From: Paenibacillus sp. E222
Lineage (GTDB): Bacteria; Bacillota; Bacilli; Paenibacillales; Paenibacillaceae
Reading direction: 5' to 3'
DNA: 64,000 nt
NCBI RefSeq assembly: GCF_013401555.1
Contig: NZ_CP058552.1
Location: 3,286,001-3,350,000, forward strand
Shown here in pieces: positions 1-8,695 of this stretch. Numbering within the stretch: position 1 is the stretch's first letter; each line of letters starts with the position of its first letter. The position numbers and the translations under genes were made by a program. The notes beneath the pieces were generated by a model. The model saw only the letters and a program-made list of their open reading frames with translations, had not been told where the DNA came from and did not search any database.

Positions 1-1282
1 TCAGCACTTTGGCTTGTTCAGCCCTGCGTTTATCAATATTTTGCAGAATTTGATCCGGGGTCATCGCTCCAGCGAACATGCCAGAAAGATCCTTGCCGAT
101 ATCCATCCACTGCGGATCAATATACTTTACAGCGGCCTGCATGACCGTACCTTTCTCATGATTTTTCTCGTAGTCGATATAGTCCTGTGTCAGCTTCGGT
201 TCGATTTCCGGCCAGCATATGGTCAGGTTGCCTTCACCCCCATCGAATACACGCTGCAGATGATCATGCTCCGTAATCCACCGGAAAAACTTTAGTACCT
301 CTTCCGGGTGTTTGCTGTTTTTGTTGCCAAACATCGCAGCCGAACCGCCCGGATTCACACCAATCGTCTGATTATCGCCCCATGGCATCACGAAAAATCC
401 CATATTGTCCTTCATGTCCGGATACGCCTCAGACACTTCCTTTTCGGTGCCCGGAACTCGAAGCAGCATCGCTGCCTTCTCCTGACCAAAGGCTTCAATG
501 CCAGCCTCGACCGTGTTGGACAGAAAATCCTTGCCGAAGTAACCCAGATCCGCGAATTCCTTTAACTGTTCAATGACCGTTTTGAGCTGCGTCAAATCCG
601 CGACTTTCATCTCATTGTTGTTCAACTTCTCGTACGTTCCCGGCGTAGATTGCTCATAGTTTGGACCGGTTTCAAATAAAGGCAGTACCTGATACCATCC
701 GCTGGCAGGCGCTTGATAGAACGGAATGATGTCCTTGTCCTTGATTTTCTGGCTGATGGCCTTGAACTCGGCGTAGGACGTTGGTGGCTGGATGCCGAGC
801 TCTTCAAAGATGCGTTTGTTATAGTACACATACCATATTTTCGATGGTGCAAAAGAAACCCCGTACACCTTATCTTTATAGCTAACCGTTGGTAAAATCT
901 CTTCAGACATGCGTCCTGTAAATTCCTCATTGGTCAGATCAATTGCATTTTCCTCAGGTCTTACGTTAGCAGGCATGCTCAGCGGGTCCACATCCACATT
1001 GAAAATATCAGGAGCTTCACCGGAGGCAAGCTTCACCTTAATCAGGTCACGCCACTGAGCGTCAGGGACCACCTGAAAGTCAATTTTCACACCCGTTTCC
1101 TGCTCATATTCTTTAGCCATCGTTTGCATAATACCCGTACGTGGAATGCCGCTCTGGCTTGTTCCGAACGTTAGCGTTACCTTCCCTGAACCTTCGGAAC
1201 TGTCACCGGAGTTGCACCCGGCAAGAAGCAGGCTGGACAGCAGTAGCACGCCTGCGATGGATAATAGAAATCGTTTTCTCAT
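1..1282 (-). CDS. ABC transporter extracellular sugar-binding lipoprotein (3' end outside window)
   Basis: Reading the minus strand from ATG at 1282 gives an open frame of about 427 codons that runs off the left edge, so the C-terminus is missing. The start has GGGAGG seven bases upstream. The N-terminus MRKRFLLSIAG leads into a hydrophobic stretch ending LLLAGC, a lipobox with Cys23 as the expected lipidated residue, followed by a Ser/Gly linker. The mature part reads like a family 1 solute-binding protein (GIPRTGIMQTMAKEYEQETG, ASGEAPDIF, MFGNKNSKHPEEVLKFFRW). Such proteins are anchored outside the membrane and deliver sugars or oligosaccharides to an ABC permease. It is divergent from a kinase/regulator pair at 1459-4103 that in this genus typically controls such transporters; permease genes would be expected beyond the left edge. 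The ligand cannot be told. Confidence 0.9.
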   Translation of the reverse strand, partial: MRKRFLLSIAGVLLLSSLLLAGCNSGDSSEGSGKVTLTFGTSQSGIPRTGIMQTMAKEYEQETGVKIDFQVVPDAQWRDLIKVKLASGEAPDIFNVDVDPLSMPANVRPEENAIDLTNEEFTGRMSEEILPTVSYKDKVYGVSFAPSKIWYVYYNKRIFEELGIQPPTSYAEFKAISQKIKDKDIIPFYQAPASGWYQVLPLFETGPNYEQSTPGTYEKLNNNEMKVADLTQLKTVIEQLKEFADLGYFGKDFLSNTVEAGIEAFGQEKAAMLLRVPGTEKEVSEAYPDMKDNMGFFVMPWGDNQTIGVNPGGSAAMFGNKNSKHPEEVLKFFRWITEHDHLQRVFDGGEGNLTICWPEIEPKLTQDYIDYEKNHEKGTVMQAAVKYIDPQWMDIGKDLSGMFAGAMTPDQILQNIDKRRAEQAKVL

Positions 1283-1458
1283 TAATAAACCTCCCATGGA
1301 ATAAAGAATAATGGCTCTTGCCGAAACGCTTCATGTAAGCGTATTCTTATGTGGATAACTTTACGCGGAACAAAGAATGTGCTCAATAGACAAAAGCGTT
1401 CTCTTGGGTGGACATTTTCGAGTAAGTTGCAATACATCATCCGATAACGAGGTGTGAG

Positions 1459-3339
1459 ATGGTTAAGTACCGATTCAGAACGCTTCAGCAAAGCCTGTTT
1501 GCCTACTATTCTGCAGTATTTATTGTTTTTTCATTGATTGTGGCCAGCCTCTTGTATGTTTTTCTTGCCAATGACATTCGTAGTCGAAGTGCCGAACAGC
1601 AGAAACAGCTGGGGAACTCGATGGTGGGCAACCTGGATCAGGAAATCGTCAAAATGAATAATTTCTCCATGAACATCGTATATTCCAATCTGGTCAAGGA
1701 GCACTTCAGTCACTATTTATCTCCAGCGGAGGACAATGAACAGACGCTGACAAGTGACCCGGCGTTTTACAAGGATACAACAACGCTGATTGATGTCATT
1801 CTGGCGATCATTAGCAGCTCCAACACAGCCAAACAAGCCAATATTTATGATGTAAACGGTAAAATGCTGGGTGCCGGTGCGTTCAATGGCCAGCTGTCCG
1901 TAGATCTGACCCAAAGACCGTGGTACGAGGAAACGTGGGCGCGCAATGGCTGGCGTGTCATAAGTTTACTGGATGGTGGGGCTTTACCGATGCCAACAGG
2001 GCAGGGGGAATCAGACAAACCATATCTTTCTCTTACCCGGGTGTATAAGGATGGAAATTATGTCTCGCAAGGTGTAGTCGAAATCTTGCAGGATGCTGGA
2101 ACCGTGTTCCAGCATTTGAATGATGTGCAAGCGGGGAACGAAGATCTGAGCTTCTATGTATTGAATGAACGTAATGAGCTTTTATATCCTTTATTGTCCA
2201 ATGAAAACCCGTTAAACGCACTCCATTCTGACGTTGTTAACTTGATTCGTAACGACCGCTATCCACCAGGAACGATGCAAGAAGTGGTAGATCCCAAAGG
2301 GAATTCAAAGCAAATGATGACCTACACGACCTCGCAGGAGACCGGATGGACGGTTATCGTGATGCAGTCCAAACAATCCCTGTTTGCGAATCTGAATCGC
2401 ATGGCTTTTCTGTTTATGGGGGCAACTTTAGCTACCTTGATTCTTATTCTGCTCCTCTCATACCTGATCTCCAAACGAGTGACTTTGCCGCTTCATCGTT
2501 TGCAGCGCATAATTCAGAAAACTGGCGTCCACGATCTGAGCACGGGTCAGGACTCTGGCCAGTTATTCAAGTTGGAATATCCGGGTTCCATCCGTGAGAT
2601 GGATGAGTTGAATGATACGTTTATCCAATTGAATCAACAGCTTGTGCAGTCCTTTCAAGACATGCTGGCGATTAAATCTCAGGAAACGGATGCGAGGTTG
2701 CTGGCGTTGCAGTCCCAGATGAACCCTCACTTTCTGTATAACAACATTACGAACATCAGCATCATGGCGGAGGAGGGCATGAATGAACAGATCGTTGCGT
2801 TCTGTGGTCACATCGCATCCATGCTGCGTTACATCTCGGCTCCGAACAAAAGCGGTGTTCCACTGGAAAGAGAAATCGACTACTGTGAGCGATATTTGGA
2901 GTGTATGAAAATTCGGTTCGAAGATGATCTGCTTTATGAATTCCATGTTCCGGACTCGATGAAAAATCTTCAGGTGCCCATGCTGCTGATTCAGCCTTTG
3001 CTGGAAAATGTCATGAAATATGGACTGCGTGATACACCACCCTGGAAGCTGCGTATCATTGGAGAGCTGGATACCTTACAGGAAACCTGGCTAATGACCG
3101 TCGAAGATAACGGACCTGGCATGGAACCCGAGGCGCTCAAGCTCATCCAGCAGTACATACAACAATCACAGGAATGGGAGCGTATGCCTGAACTTGAGAT
3201 CAACGGGATGGGATTGAAAAACATCTGGATCAGGCTCAAATTATGGTATGGTTCCGCGGCACATATGCATATTTCAAATAAACCTTCTGGCGGCGTCAGC
3301 ATTACGATTGGCGGTTCCATTCGAAAGGAGCACAGTTAA
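1459..3339 (+). CDS. Sensor histidine kinase, YesM/LytS-type
   Basis: 626-residue membrane sensor kinase. TM1 is about residues 13-37, then an extracellular sensor region to about 310 (Cache-like by position), TM2 about 314-336, HAMP about 337-390, and a His_kinase domain with the motif MNPHFLYNN, where His424 is the predicted phosphorylation site. The ATPase part has LLENVMKYGL (N box), VEDNGPGM (G1) and NGMGLKNIW (G2). ATG at 1459 is preceded by GAGGTG. The response-regulator gene starts 5 nt after the stop, so the two are co-transcribed. By family, the kinase phosphorylates that partner when an extracellular ligand, or the solute-binding protein of the divergent gene, is sensed. That coupling is inferred from context. 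Confidence 0.93.
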   Translation: MVKYRFRTLQQSLFAYYSAVFIVFSLIVASLLYVFLANDIRSRSAEQQKQLGNSMVGNLDQEIVKMNNFSMNIVYSNLVKEHFSHYLSPAEDNEQTLTSDPAFYKDTTTLIDVILAIISSSNTAKQANIYDVNGKMLGAGAFNGQLSVDLTQRPWYEETWARNGWRVISLLDGGALPMPTGQGESDKPYLSLTRVYKDGNYVSQGVVEILQDAGTVFQHLNDVQAGNEDLSFYVLNERNELLYPLLSNENPLNALHSDVVNLIRNDRYPPGTMQEVVDPKGNSKQMMTYTTSQETGWTVIVMQSKQSLFANLNRMAFLFMGATLATLILILLLSYLISKRVTLPLHRLQRIIQKTGVHDLSTGQDSGQLFKLEYPGSIREMDELNDTFIQLNQQLVQSFQDMLAIKSQETDARLLALQSQMNPHFLYNNITNISIMAEEGMNEQIVAFCGHIASMLRYISAPNKSGVPLEREIDYCERYLECMKIRFEDDLLYEFHVPDSMKNLQVPMLLIQPLLENVMKYGLRDTPPWKLRIIGELDTLQETWLMTVEDNGPGMEPEALKLIQQYIQQSQEWERMPELEINGMGLKNIWIRLKLWYGSAAHMHISNKPSGGVSITIGGSIRKEHS

Positions 3340-3344
3340 AACTC

Positions 3345-4103
3345 ATGGTGATGACATATAGAACCATTATTGTGGAAGATGAGGCGTTAATTCGTCGCAA
3401 CGTATCCCGGAAATTCAGCGAGTTGGGCACACGGTTCGAGGTTATCGGTGAGGCTAGGAATGGGCAGGAAGCATTGGAACTGATTGAACATACGGTGCCG
3501 GATCTGGTCGTTACCGATATTCAGATGCCCGTCATGAATGGGCTGGAACTGGCGAAACATCTGTATTTTGCTTATCCGCATGTCAAGATCGTGATCCTGA
3601 GCGGCCATCATGAGTTTGAGTTTGCACGTCAGGCGATCAGTTACAAAGTGGAGGATTATCTGCTTAAACCCCTCACGGAAGAACAGCTTCGGTCACTGTT
3701 GGATGCGATGGAATTAAAGCTGGGCAGTGCAGAGGACTCGCTGGCACATGTCAGTGCAATGCTGGATGAACAGGTGAAGCCGGAGGATATTGCAGAGGCC
3801 GTCAAGTTGTATTTGAAACAGAACTATATGCATGAAATTACGTTACAGGACATGGCAGGACAGATGCATTTTAGTGTGGATTACCTGGGGAAGTGTTTCA
3901 AAAAGGTGACAGGTGAAACCCCGCTCAAATACATGACAGGGCTTCGAATCAACGAAGCAAAACGCATGCTCGCGGCCTTTGAAGATATGGATATCAAGAC
4001 GGTGGGTAAAGCGGTGGGGTATAGTGATTCTCATTATTTTAGCCGTATTTTCAAAAACAAGACAGGACTGTATCCCAGCGAGTATCGCCAAAGGTTACAA
4101 TAA
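3345..4103 (+). CDS. Response regulator with AraC-type DNA-binding domain, YesN-like
   Basis: 252 residues. The receiver domain (about 5-120) has the acidic pocket VEDE, the phosphoacceptor Asp58 in VTDIQMPVMNG, and the conserved Lys in YLLKPL. The C-terminal part (about 155-252) is a two-helix-turn-helix AraC/XylS domain with DYLGKCFKKVTGETPLKY and the signature GYSDSHYFSRIFKNKTGLYPSEYR. ATG at 3345 is 13 nt from the nearest GGAG, while an in-frame ATG at 3351 would read MTYRTIIVEDE, so the exact start is uncertain by two codons. It pairs with the kinase just upstream and probably activates the divergent sugar-binding lipoprotein gene. Confidence 0.92.
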   Translation: MVMTYRTIIVEDEALIRRNVSRKFSELGTRFEVIGEARNGQEALELIEHTVPDLVVTDIQMPVMNGLELAKHLYFAYPHVKIVILSGHHEFEFARQAISYKVEDYLLKPLTEEQLRSLLDAMELKLGSAEDSLAHVSAMLDEQVKPEDIAEAVKLYLKQNYMHEITLQDMAGQMHFSVDYLGKCFKKVTGETPLKYMTGLRINEAKRMLAAFEDMDIKTVGKAVGYSDSHYFSRIFKNKTGLYPSEYRQRLQ

Positions 4104-4106
4104 CGC

Positions 4107-4130
4107 AAAAAAGCCCTGTCCATGGCTCTT
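4107..4130 (-). terminator. Intrinsic terminator of the HD-domain gene
   Basis: Read on the minus strand, AAGAGCC pairs with GGCTTTT (one G-U) around an 8-nt loop and runs into TTTTTT. It lies directly downstream of the minus-strand stop at 4156 and between convergent genes. Confidence 0.55.
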
Positions 4131-4155
4131 GAAGAACCACGATGACCGGAGCTGA

Positions 4156-4785
4156 TTATTGTGACAAAGCATCTTCCGTGATTTGGCGGATATCAAATGG
4201 GGAACGGTTGCCTTCCTCAATGATGTCGGGGAGAATCTGCTCGAGGAAATAGTGTACACAGTGGAGGTCAATATTTTTGATTTTGATCAGGGCATATCGG
4301 TACATCACGATAAATTCCTTTTCTGTATTGCCACGCTGCAGTTCAGCAAACGCTTCGTACACCTGATCCATTTTGTCGGCCACTTCAAGAATAAGTCCTT
4401 CGACAGAGTTATCTTTGCCTTCACGCAGCTGTCTGCGGAAAATCGGCTGCAATTCTTCAGGTATATTTTCGTTAATAAAATGCTCAACCATGCCTTCTTC
4501 TACCTGCTGCAGCATCGAACGAAGCTCCAGTGAATAATGTTTAACCGGCGTTTTGATGTCACCGATGAAGATTTCGCCATAATCATGACTGCTGGTGATC
4601 TCATAAAGCTTCTTCCAATCGATGGCGACCCCATGCTGTTCCTCAATATCGGCGAGTGTTTTGGCATACTGCACGACTTTCCAGGAGTGGGCAGATACGC
4701 TGTGCTCCTCGAACTTGAATTTTCCCGGGGTACGAATAATGCGTTCGAGATCGTTGAGTGATCTAAAGTACGTATGAATTCCCAT
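4156..4785 (-). CDS. HD-domain phosphohydrolase, YfbR-like 5'-nucleotidase
   Basis: 209 residues from the preferred start MGIHTYFRSL at 4785, which has AAGGATGA at suitable distance. The frame is open up to 4926, but the extra 47 residues look non-coding and lack a good ribosome site. Metal-binding HD motifs are visible: EEHSVSAHSWKV, SSHDYGEIFIGDIKTPVKHY and a later ADKMDQVYEA. The GD-x-x-TPVK arrangement matches the YfbR/YfdR group, which dephosphorylates deoxynucleoside 5'-monophosphates. Substrate is inferred from family only. It stands alone, convergent with the response-regulator gene and divergent from the membrane hydrolase at 5037. Confidence 0.8.
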   Translation of the reverse strand: MGIHTYFRSLNDLERIIRTPGKFKFEEHSVSAHSWKVVQYAKTLADIEEQHGVAIDWKKLYEITSSHDYGEIFIGDIKTPVKHYSLELRSMLQQVEEGMVEHFINENIPEELQPIFRRQLREGKDNSVEGLILEVADKMDQVYEAFAELQRGNTEKEFIVMYRYALIKIKNIDLHCVHYFLEQILPDIIEEGNRSPFDIRQITEDALSQ

Positions 4786-5036
4786 ATAAGTAATCATCCT
4801 TTGTTGGTTGGGTATGAACCGACTATATACCAGTGATGTTAACACAGGATTAACGCCGTATGAGGCAAAGGTAAAATCAGTTCGCATATTAGTCTGCCCA
4901 TAGATCCGATCGTAATTACACGGCATGGAGTAAGTAAATTAAGAAATGCGAACTATTGTTCTTATATTGTTTTCGTTGTAAAATCTGGAGTGGGCAGTTT
5001 ATGTTCCCTATTTCTTCGAAAGGAAGTTTTGGCACC

Positions 5037-5744
5037 ATGATGGGAAGATCCCACCTGATTATCGGGACCACTGTATCCCTCTCTGTTCTGCAATTGGCCG
5101 GCATTCCCGTGACTGCACCGGCGGTTACCGTGGCCCTGATCGGTTCGCTGCTGCCAGACATTGACGAGCCCAATTCGCTATTGGTATCCAAGGCGTTGCC
5201 GAACAGCCTCATTCGGCTGTTACAGACAATCCTGCTGCCAGTCGCCGTATTTGTGTACTTCTATGTACAGGCAAAACCATGGAATCTGCTGCTCGCCATT
5301 TTGATTGCGATGGTATCTTTCCTGCCGTCACGTTCCCTACGCAAAGTGCTGATGTTTGCGATCGGATTGGGACTTGTATTTTATGGGCATGCCTTCGCAC
5401 CATGGAATCTGATCGCGGGCAGTCTGTTAATGCTGTGTACCACGTTAACCCACAGGGGATTGACACACACATTATATGGAACCGCCGTATGGACTGGGTT
5501 GCTCTACAGTACAACTCATTTGCAGGGGCCAGAGATTTGGGTAGCCGGAGGTACAGCCTATGTCATGCATCTATTGGCAGATTCGTTGACGAATCGCGGC
5601 ATTCGTCCACTGCCACCACTCAAGTGGCGTATAAGGATCAATCTTATGAGTACGGGCACGAAACATGGAGCCGTTGTGGAAAATGTGTGCATTGTGCTGG
5701 CTCTCATTTTGGCCTGGATTGCGTTCTCCCCTTTATTTCTGTGA
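5037..5744 (+). CDS. Membrane-bound metal-dependent hydrolase, YdjM family
   Basis: 235 residues starting MMGRSHLIIGT. The ORF is open from 4956, but ATG 5037 has AAAGGAAG ten bases upstream and begins exactly where family members begin. Polytopic membrane protein with about six hydrophobic segments. Family (PF04307, YdjM/LexA-binding) metal ligands are visible: GRSH near the N-terminus, LLPDIDEPNS, THRGLTHT and HLLADSLTNRG. The reaction of this family is not established in most organisms; roles in membrane lipid or DNA-damage physiology have been suggested. It is followed by a strong terminator and appears monocistronic. Confidence 0.85.
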   Translation: MMGRSHLIIGTTVSLSVLQLAGIPVTAPAVTVALIGSLLPDIDEPNSLLVSKALPNSLIRLLQTILLPVAVFVYFYVQAKPWNLLLAILIAMVSFLPSRSLRKVLMFAIGLGLVFYGHAFAPWNLIAGSLLMLCTTLTHRGLTHTLYGTAVWTGLLYSTTHLQGPEIWVAGGTAYVMHLLADSLTNRGIRPLPPLKWRIRINLMSTGTKHGAVVENVCIVLALILAWIAFSPLFL

Positions 5745-5754
5745 TATCTCAAAA

Positions 5755-5788
5755 ATACCAGTCCTGCAATAGGACTGGTATTTCTTTG
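5755..5788 (+). terminator. Intrinsic terminator after the ydjM-like gene
   Basis: Perfect 11-bp stem ATACCAGTCCT / AGGACTGGTAT around GCAAT, followed by TTCTTTGG. Because the stem is symmetrical it may also serve the small minus-strand gene whose stop is at 5824. Confidence 0.8.
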
Positions 5789-5823
5789 GTTCATATGCAT
5801 GGCTGTAATCAAAATGGAGAGGT

Positions 5824-5946
5824 TCATGTGGTTGTGGGTGTACTCGACAAACCTTCAATATCTGTTGAACCAAATACAAACAGCATTACAAGGATAACTA
5901 CAATGATCAGTTCGGCAAAGCCGGTTCCGTCAAAGTCAGACATCAT
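5824..5946 (-). CDS. Small single-pass membrane protein, 40 aa, YjcZ-like
   Basis: ATG at 5946 (or the adjacent ATG at 5943) preceded by GAGGTTGAT. The translation MMSDFDGTGFAELIIVVILV is followed by a further hydrophobic run MLFVFG and a polar tail ending STPTTT. The polar-Gly head followed by GFA-x-LIVV-ILV resembles the YjcZ family of tiny sporulation-associated membrane proteins of Bacilli, though it lacks their usual Gly/Tyr-rich head. It lies downstream of the 105-aa minus-strand gene by only 21 nt, so they may form one transcript. Function unknown; coding status is supported by ribosome site, composition and placement. Confidence 0.6.
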   Translation of the reverse strand: MMSDFDGTGFAELIIVVILVMLFVFGSTDIEGLSSTPTTT

Positions 5947-5967
5947 ATCAACCTCATTTCATAATAT

Positions 5968-6285
5968 CTAGGAATTCATTCTTTTCTGGAAAGCTTGCAT
6001 CACGTCATCCAAAGTCATATCTCCATTCTGGTTCATGAAATCGACCAGCTTATCCGTGTTAGTTGATGTTATATTTTGCAGCGTTTTATATTTTCCGGTC
6101 AACTCGACCACCAATGTTGCTTCTCTAAACAACGTAACGGCATCCACTCTTAATTTCCCGCTCACCAGCAAGGCTGCGACGATAATTTCCAGGTTCTTTC
6201 CTTTAAGGTTGCCATTGAGAAGGGTGTTGGCAGCATTTGTTTTGGTGGAACCTTTATTCGATTTTCCATTCCTTCTCATTGCCAT
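5968..6285 (-). CDS. Hypothetical protein, 105 aa
   Basis: Not recognised. The N-terminal 20 residues are basic and polar (MAMRRNGKSNKGSTKTNAAN), then the segment LLNGNLKGKNLEIIVAALLV continues into VSGKLRVDAVTLFREATLVVELTG, predicted amphipathic helices and strands; the C-terminus is acidic-polar with a helical end DDVMQAFQKRMNS. No signal peptide or transmembrane helix is convincing. A GGGGG tract lies upstream of the ATG at 6285; the ATG two codons on is an alternative. It precedes the 40-aa membrane protein gene on the same strand. The neighbourhood and an AT-rich upstream region would fit a sporulation gene, but that is only inference. Confidence 0.65.
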   Translation of the reverse strand: MAMRRNGKSNKGSTKTNAANTLLNGNLKGKNLEIIVAALLVSGKLRVDAVTLFREATLVVELTGKYKTLQNITSTNTDKLVDFMNQNGDMTLDDVMQAFQKRMNS

Positions 6286-6380
6286 AATAGGTCCCCCGTT
6301 GTTTTATGTTTAGTTCTTCTACCGTTGTTATATCTTATGATTCTTTTCTATATATGTTCTAGCTATTAAACTAGTTGAAC

Positions 6381-6416
6381 AAAAAAAGAGATACCCTGAT
6401 GTATCAGGATATCTCT
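6381..6416 (-). terminator. Intrinsic terminator of the M42 peptidase gene
   Basis: On the minus strand a 14-bp stem with one mismatch (AGAGATATCCTGAT / ATCAGGGTATCTCT) ends in TTTTTTT. It lies about 75 nt past the minus-strand stop at 6492. Confidence 0.8.
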
Positions 6417-6491
6417 TAAATTCATATATTCATTTCAATGAAGGTTAAGCAATGAAGTGCATGTAGCAAGCTTTACCCCTAGAATCCACAA

Positions 6492-7565
6492 TTACGTGTT
6501 TTCGATAATCGTATTCAGTGTTGTCTGATCCAGACCCTTCACCAGCTTCACGAGCAACTCTTTAGCCGCATCATAGTCATCCGTGTGAATAATGGAAGAA
6601 GAGGTATGAATGTAGCGTGCGCAGATGCCAATTACCGTTGAAGGCACACCGATACCGCTCAAATGAACCGCTCCGGCATCCGTACCACCAGGAGAGATAA
6701 AATATTGCATTTTGATCTGATTCGTTGATGCTGTGTCCTGAACATATTCAACAATACCGCGATGGGTGAACATGCCCGGGTCGAAGATACGCAGCAAAGC
6801 GCCTTGTCCAATATGTCCGAAGGACTGTTTGTCTCCTGTCATATCATTCGCAGCACTGCAGTCCAGTGCAAAGAAAATATCCGGTTCAATCAGATTGGCA
6901 GCCGTGCGTGCACCGCGAAGTCCCAATTCCTCTTGAACAGTTGCACCGCAGTAGAGGGTATTTGGCAATTTTTCCTTATGCAATGCTTCGACCAGCTCCA
7001 GTGCAAGTCCTACGCCGTAACGGTTATCCCATGCCTTTGCCATAATTTTCTTCGGATTGGCCATCGGTGTGAATTCACAGATCGGAACGATCTGCATGCC
7101 CGGATGAATGCCCCAAGACTCTGCTTCTGCACGGTTATCTGCACCAATATCCAGGTACATATGGTTAAGATCAACCGGTTTATTACGCTGGGATTCATCG
7201 AGTAGATGAGTAGGTGTTGAACCGACAACTCCTGTAATCCGGCGATCCGGAGTGATGAGCTCCAAACGTTGAGACAGCACAGCCTGACTCCACCATCCAC
7301 CGAGTGGGCGGAATTTGATCATGCCTGTTTCCGTAATGCCTGTGGTCATGAAGCCAACTTCGTCGAAGTGACCTGCAACCATAACTTTGGGTCCGGACGC
7401 CTCTCCTCGTAATACGCCAAAAAGGCTACCCAGGCGATCCTGGACAAATTCTTTCGTATAAGGAGACATTTGTTCCTTCATCCATCCGCGAAGCTCGCGT
7501 TCAAACCCGGAAACGGAAGGGAATTCCGTTAACGTGCGAAACATTTCCAACGTTTTTTGATTCAT
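6492..7565 (-). CDS. M42 family metallo-aminopeptidase
   Basis: 357 residues, full length for the M42 (glutamyl/deblocking aminopeptidase, YsdC/YtoP-like) family, cytosolic co-catalytic dizinc enzymes that remove N-terminal residues from peptides. Metal and catalytic motifs in order: VAGHFDEVGFM, KAWDNRYGVGLAL (bridging Asp), ATVQEELGLRGA (Glu-Glu), FALDCSAANDM, and SPGGTDAGAVHLSGIGVPS with the final ligand near CARYIHT. ATG at 7565 has AGAGGAG about ten bases upstream. It is divergent from the sporulation region on the right and ends in its own terminator, so probably monocistronic. Older annotations call such proteins endoglucanase M. Confidence 0.93.
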   Translation of the reverse strand: MNQKTLEMFRTLTEFPSVSGFERELRGWMKEQMSPYTKEFVQDRLGSLFGVLRGEASGPKVMVAGHFDEVGFMTTGITETGMIKFRPLGGWWSQAVLSQRLELITPDRRITGVVGSTPTHLLDESQRNKPVDLNHMYLDIGADNRAEAESWGIHPGMQIVPICEFTPMANPKKIMAKAWDNRYGVGLALELVEALHKEKLPNTLYCGATVQEELGLRGARTAANLIEPDIFFALDCSAANDMTGDKQSFGHIGQGALLRIFDPGMFTHRGIVEYVQDTASTNQIKMQYFISPGGTDAGAVHLSGIGVPSTVIGICARYIHTSSSIIHTDDYDAAKELLVKLVKGLDQTTLNTIIENT

Positions 7566-7907
7566 GTGTCGACAACTCCTCTGCTTGTATGTAGATCAGG
7601 TCTCAGCAGAACGGCTGCCGGACTGTTGTCCTTCGGAAGAGAAGAACCTTTTATTTAACCACTGGTCACACTACAGTATGAACCTTGCGCAAGTAATTGT
7701 CCATGGTTATGTCACGTATCTCAGGCATGAATGGTTGCTCCTTTGACGATGCATCGGGCCATTAAATCCGCACCAAACACAGTCGCAAAGCAGCTGCATT
7801 GAATATGCATATAGTGAGGAACCGTTTTGCTTAACCAGTGTTCCATAAGGTATTCAATAAGCCACTAATTTCATTTGCCTGACAACAGGAAGGAGCTGGG
7901 ACAATAG
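7566..7907. other. Gene-poor intergenic stretch before the spoVA region
   Basis: About 340 nt between the divergent M42 peptidase and the 27-aa peptide gene. A 60-codon open frame begins at 7564 but has no ribosome site and a composition unlike protein. Promoters for the peptidase (minus) and the sporulation genes (plus) should lie here; I could not match a convincing SigG or SigA site. Confidence 0.5.
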
Positions 7908-7991
7908 ATGACGCCACCCGATGAAGGCAATGAAACCATCCTTTGTATCGTCCTTTTTATTTTGCTCGTGATCATTCTGCTTTATTTATAA
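7908..7991 (+). CDS. Tiny hydrophobic membrane peptide, 27 aa
   Basis: ATG at 7908 follows AAGGAG at a rather long distance (about 12 nt) and encodes MTPPDEGNETILCIVLFILL followed by VIILLYL and TAA. An acidic head of eight residues precedes one continuous transmembrane helix, the layout of tiny sporulation and spore-membrane peptides in Bacilli. It sits 200 nt upstream of spoVAC on the same strand. Not recognised by name. A chance ORF cannot be excluded at this length, but the ribosome-binding site, clean head-plus-helix architecture and sporulation context argue for it. Confidence 0.45.
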   Translation: MTPPDEGNETILCIVLFILLVIILLYL

Positions 7992-8191
7992 ATTTCATCA
8001 GACCCTCTGATCCGGCGCTGAGCGACTCATCTGATTCGGCTGCTTCATCGTGCTGGAAACAAATGCTGTCTTTCGCCGGGTACATAACTTTCCCAACCTT
8101 AACAAACACTGAATACAGGATTACGCACAGTATATGCAGTCATGCAGTTACATCTGTTGACTCATTTTCATTTCAAGGGAGGTTCTGTATC

Positions 8192-8695
8192 TTGCCAGCT
8201 CAAACGAAGGGTAATGGAAAAAAATCATCGTCATCCCTGTCCATCAGTGAACAGGAATATAAAAAAGTCGCCAAAAAACATGAGCCTGCCCGTCCAATTT
8301 GGGCGAACTGCATAAAAGCATTTTTCGTCGGCGGATTCATCTGCGTCATTGGACAGGCTATCCAGGAAGCGTTTATGGCCGGGTTTGACATGACTTCGAA
8401 GGAAGCAGCGAGTCCAACCGTTGCGGTCATGATCCTCATTTCAGTCATCCTGACTTGCCTTGGTGTCTACGATAAAATGGCGCAATGGGCTGGTGCCGGG
8501 ACGGCTGTTCCTGTTACCGGGTTTGCCAACTCCATGTGTTCGGCAGCACTGGAGCATCGTGCAGAGGGACTGGTGCTGGGTGTAGGTGCGAACATGTTCA
8601 AACTGGCTGGTTCGGTCATCGTGTTTGGTGTAGTTGCCGCCTTTGTCGTGGGGATTGTATACGCCTTTCTTGGCTTCGGAGGTGGACATCTATGA
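8192..8695 (+). CDS. spoVAC: Stage V sporulation protein AC
   Basis: 167 residues from a TTG start at 8192 that has AAGGGAGGT eight bases upstream; the frame extends further 5' but only from 8192 does it read like the family. A polar N-terminus is followed by several membrane segments with typical SpoVAC motifs PIWANCIKAFFVGGFICVIG, WAGAGTAVPVTGFANSM and ALEHRAEGLVLGVGANMFK. SpoVAC is an inner spore membrane channel component for uptake of Ca-dipicolinate into the forespore and its release in germination. The stop overlaps the spoVAD start by 4 nt. The operon here holds only AC, AD and AE, without AA, AB or AF. Confidence 0.95.
   Translation: MPAQTKGNGKKSSSSLSISEQEYKKVAKKHEPARPIWANCIKAFFVGGFICVIGQAIQEAFMAGFDMTSKEAASPTVAVMILISVILTCLGVYDKMAQWAGAGTAVPVTGFANSMCSAALEHRAEGLVLGVGANMFKLAGSVIVFGVVAAFVVGIVYAFLGFGGGHL

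Noticed and set aside
4786..4926. N-terminal extension of the HD-domain protein
   Set aside because: The extra 47 codons have no supporting ribosome site and do not resemble the family; the start at 4785 fits both.
5279..5971. 230-codon plus-strand frame
   Set aside because: Shadow of the ydjM-like gene in another frame, crossing its terminator; composition unlike protein.
7564..7746. 60-codon plus-strand frame overlapping the M42 peptidase start
   Set aside because: No ribosome site, Cys/Leu-rich, overlaps a certain gene start.
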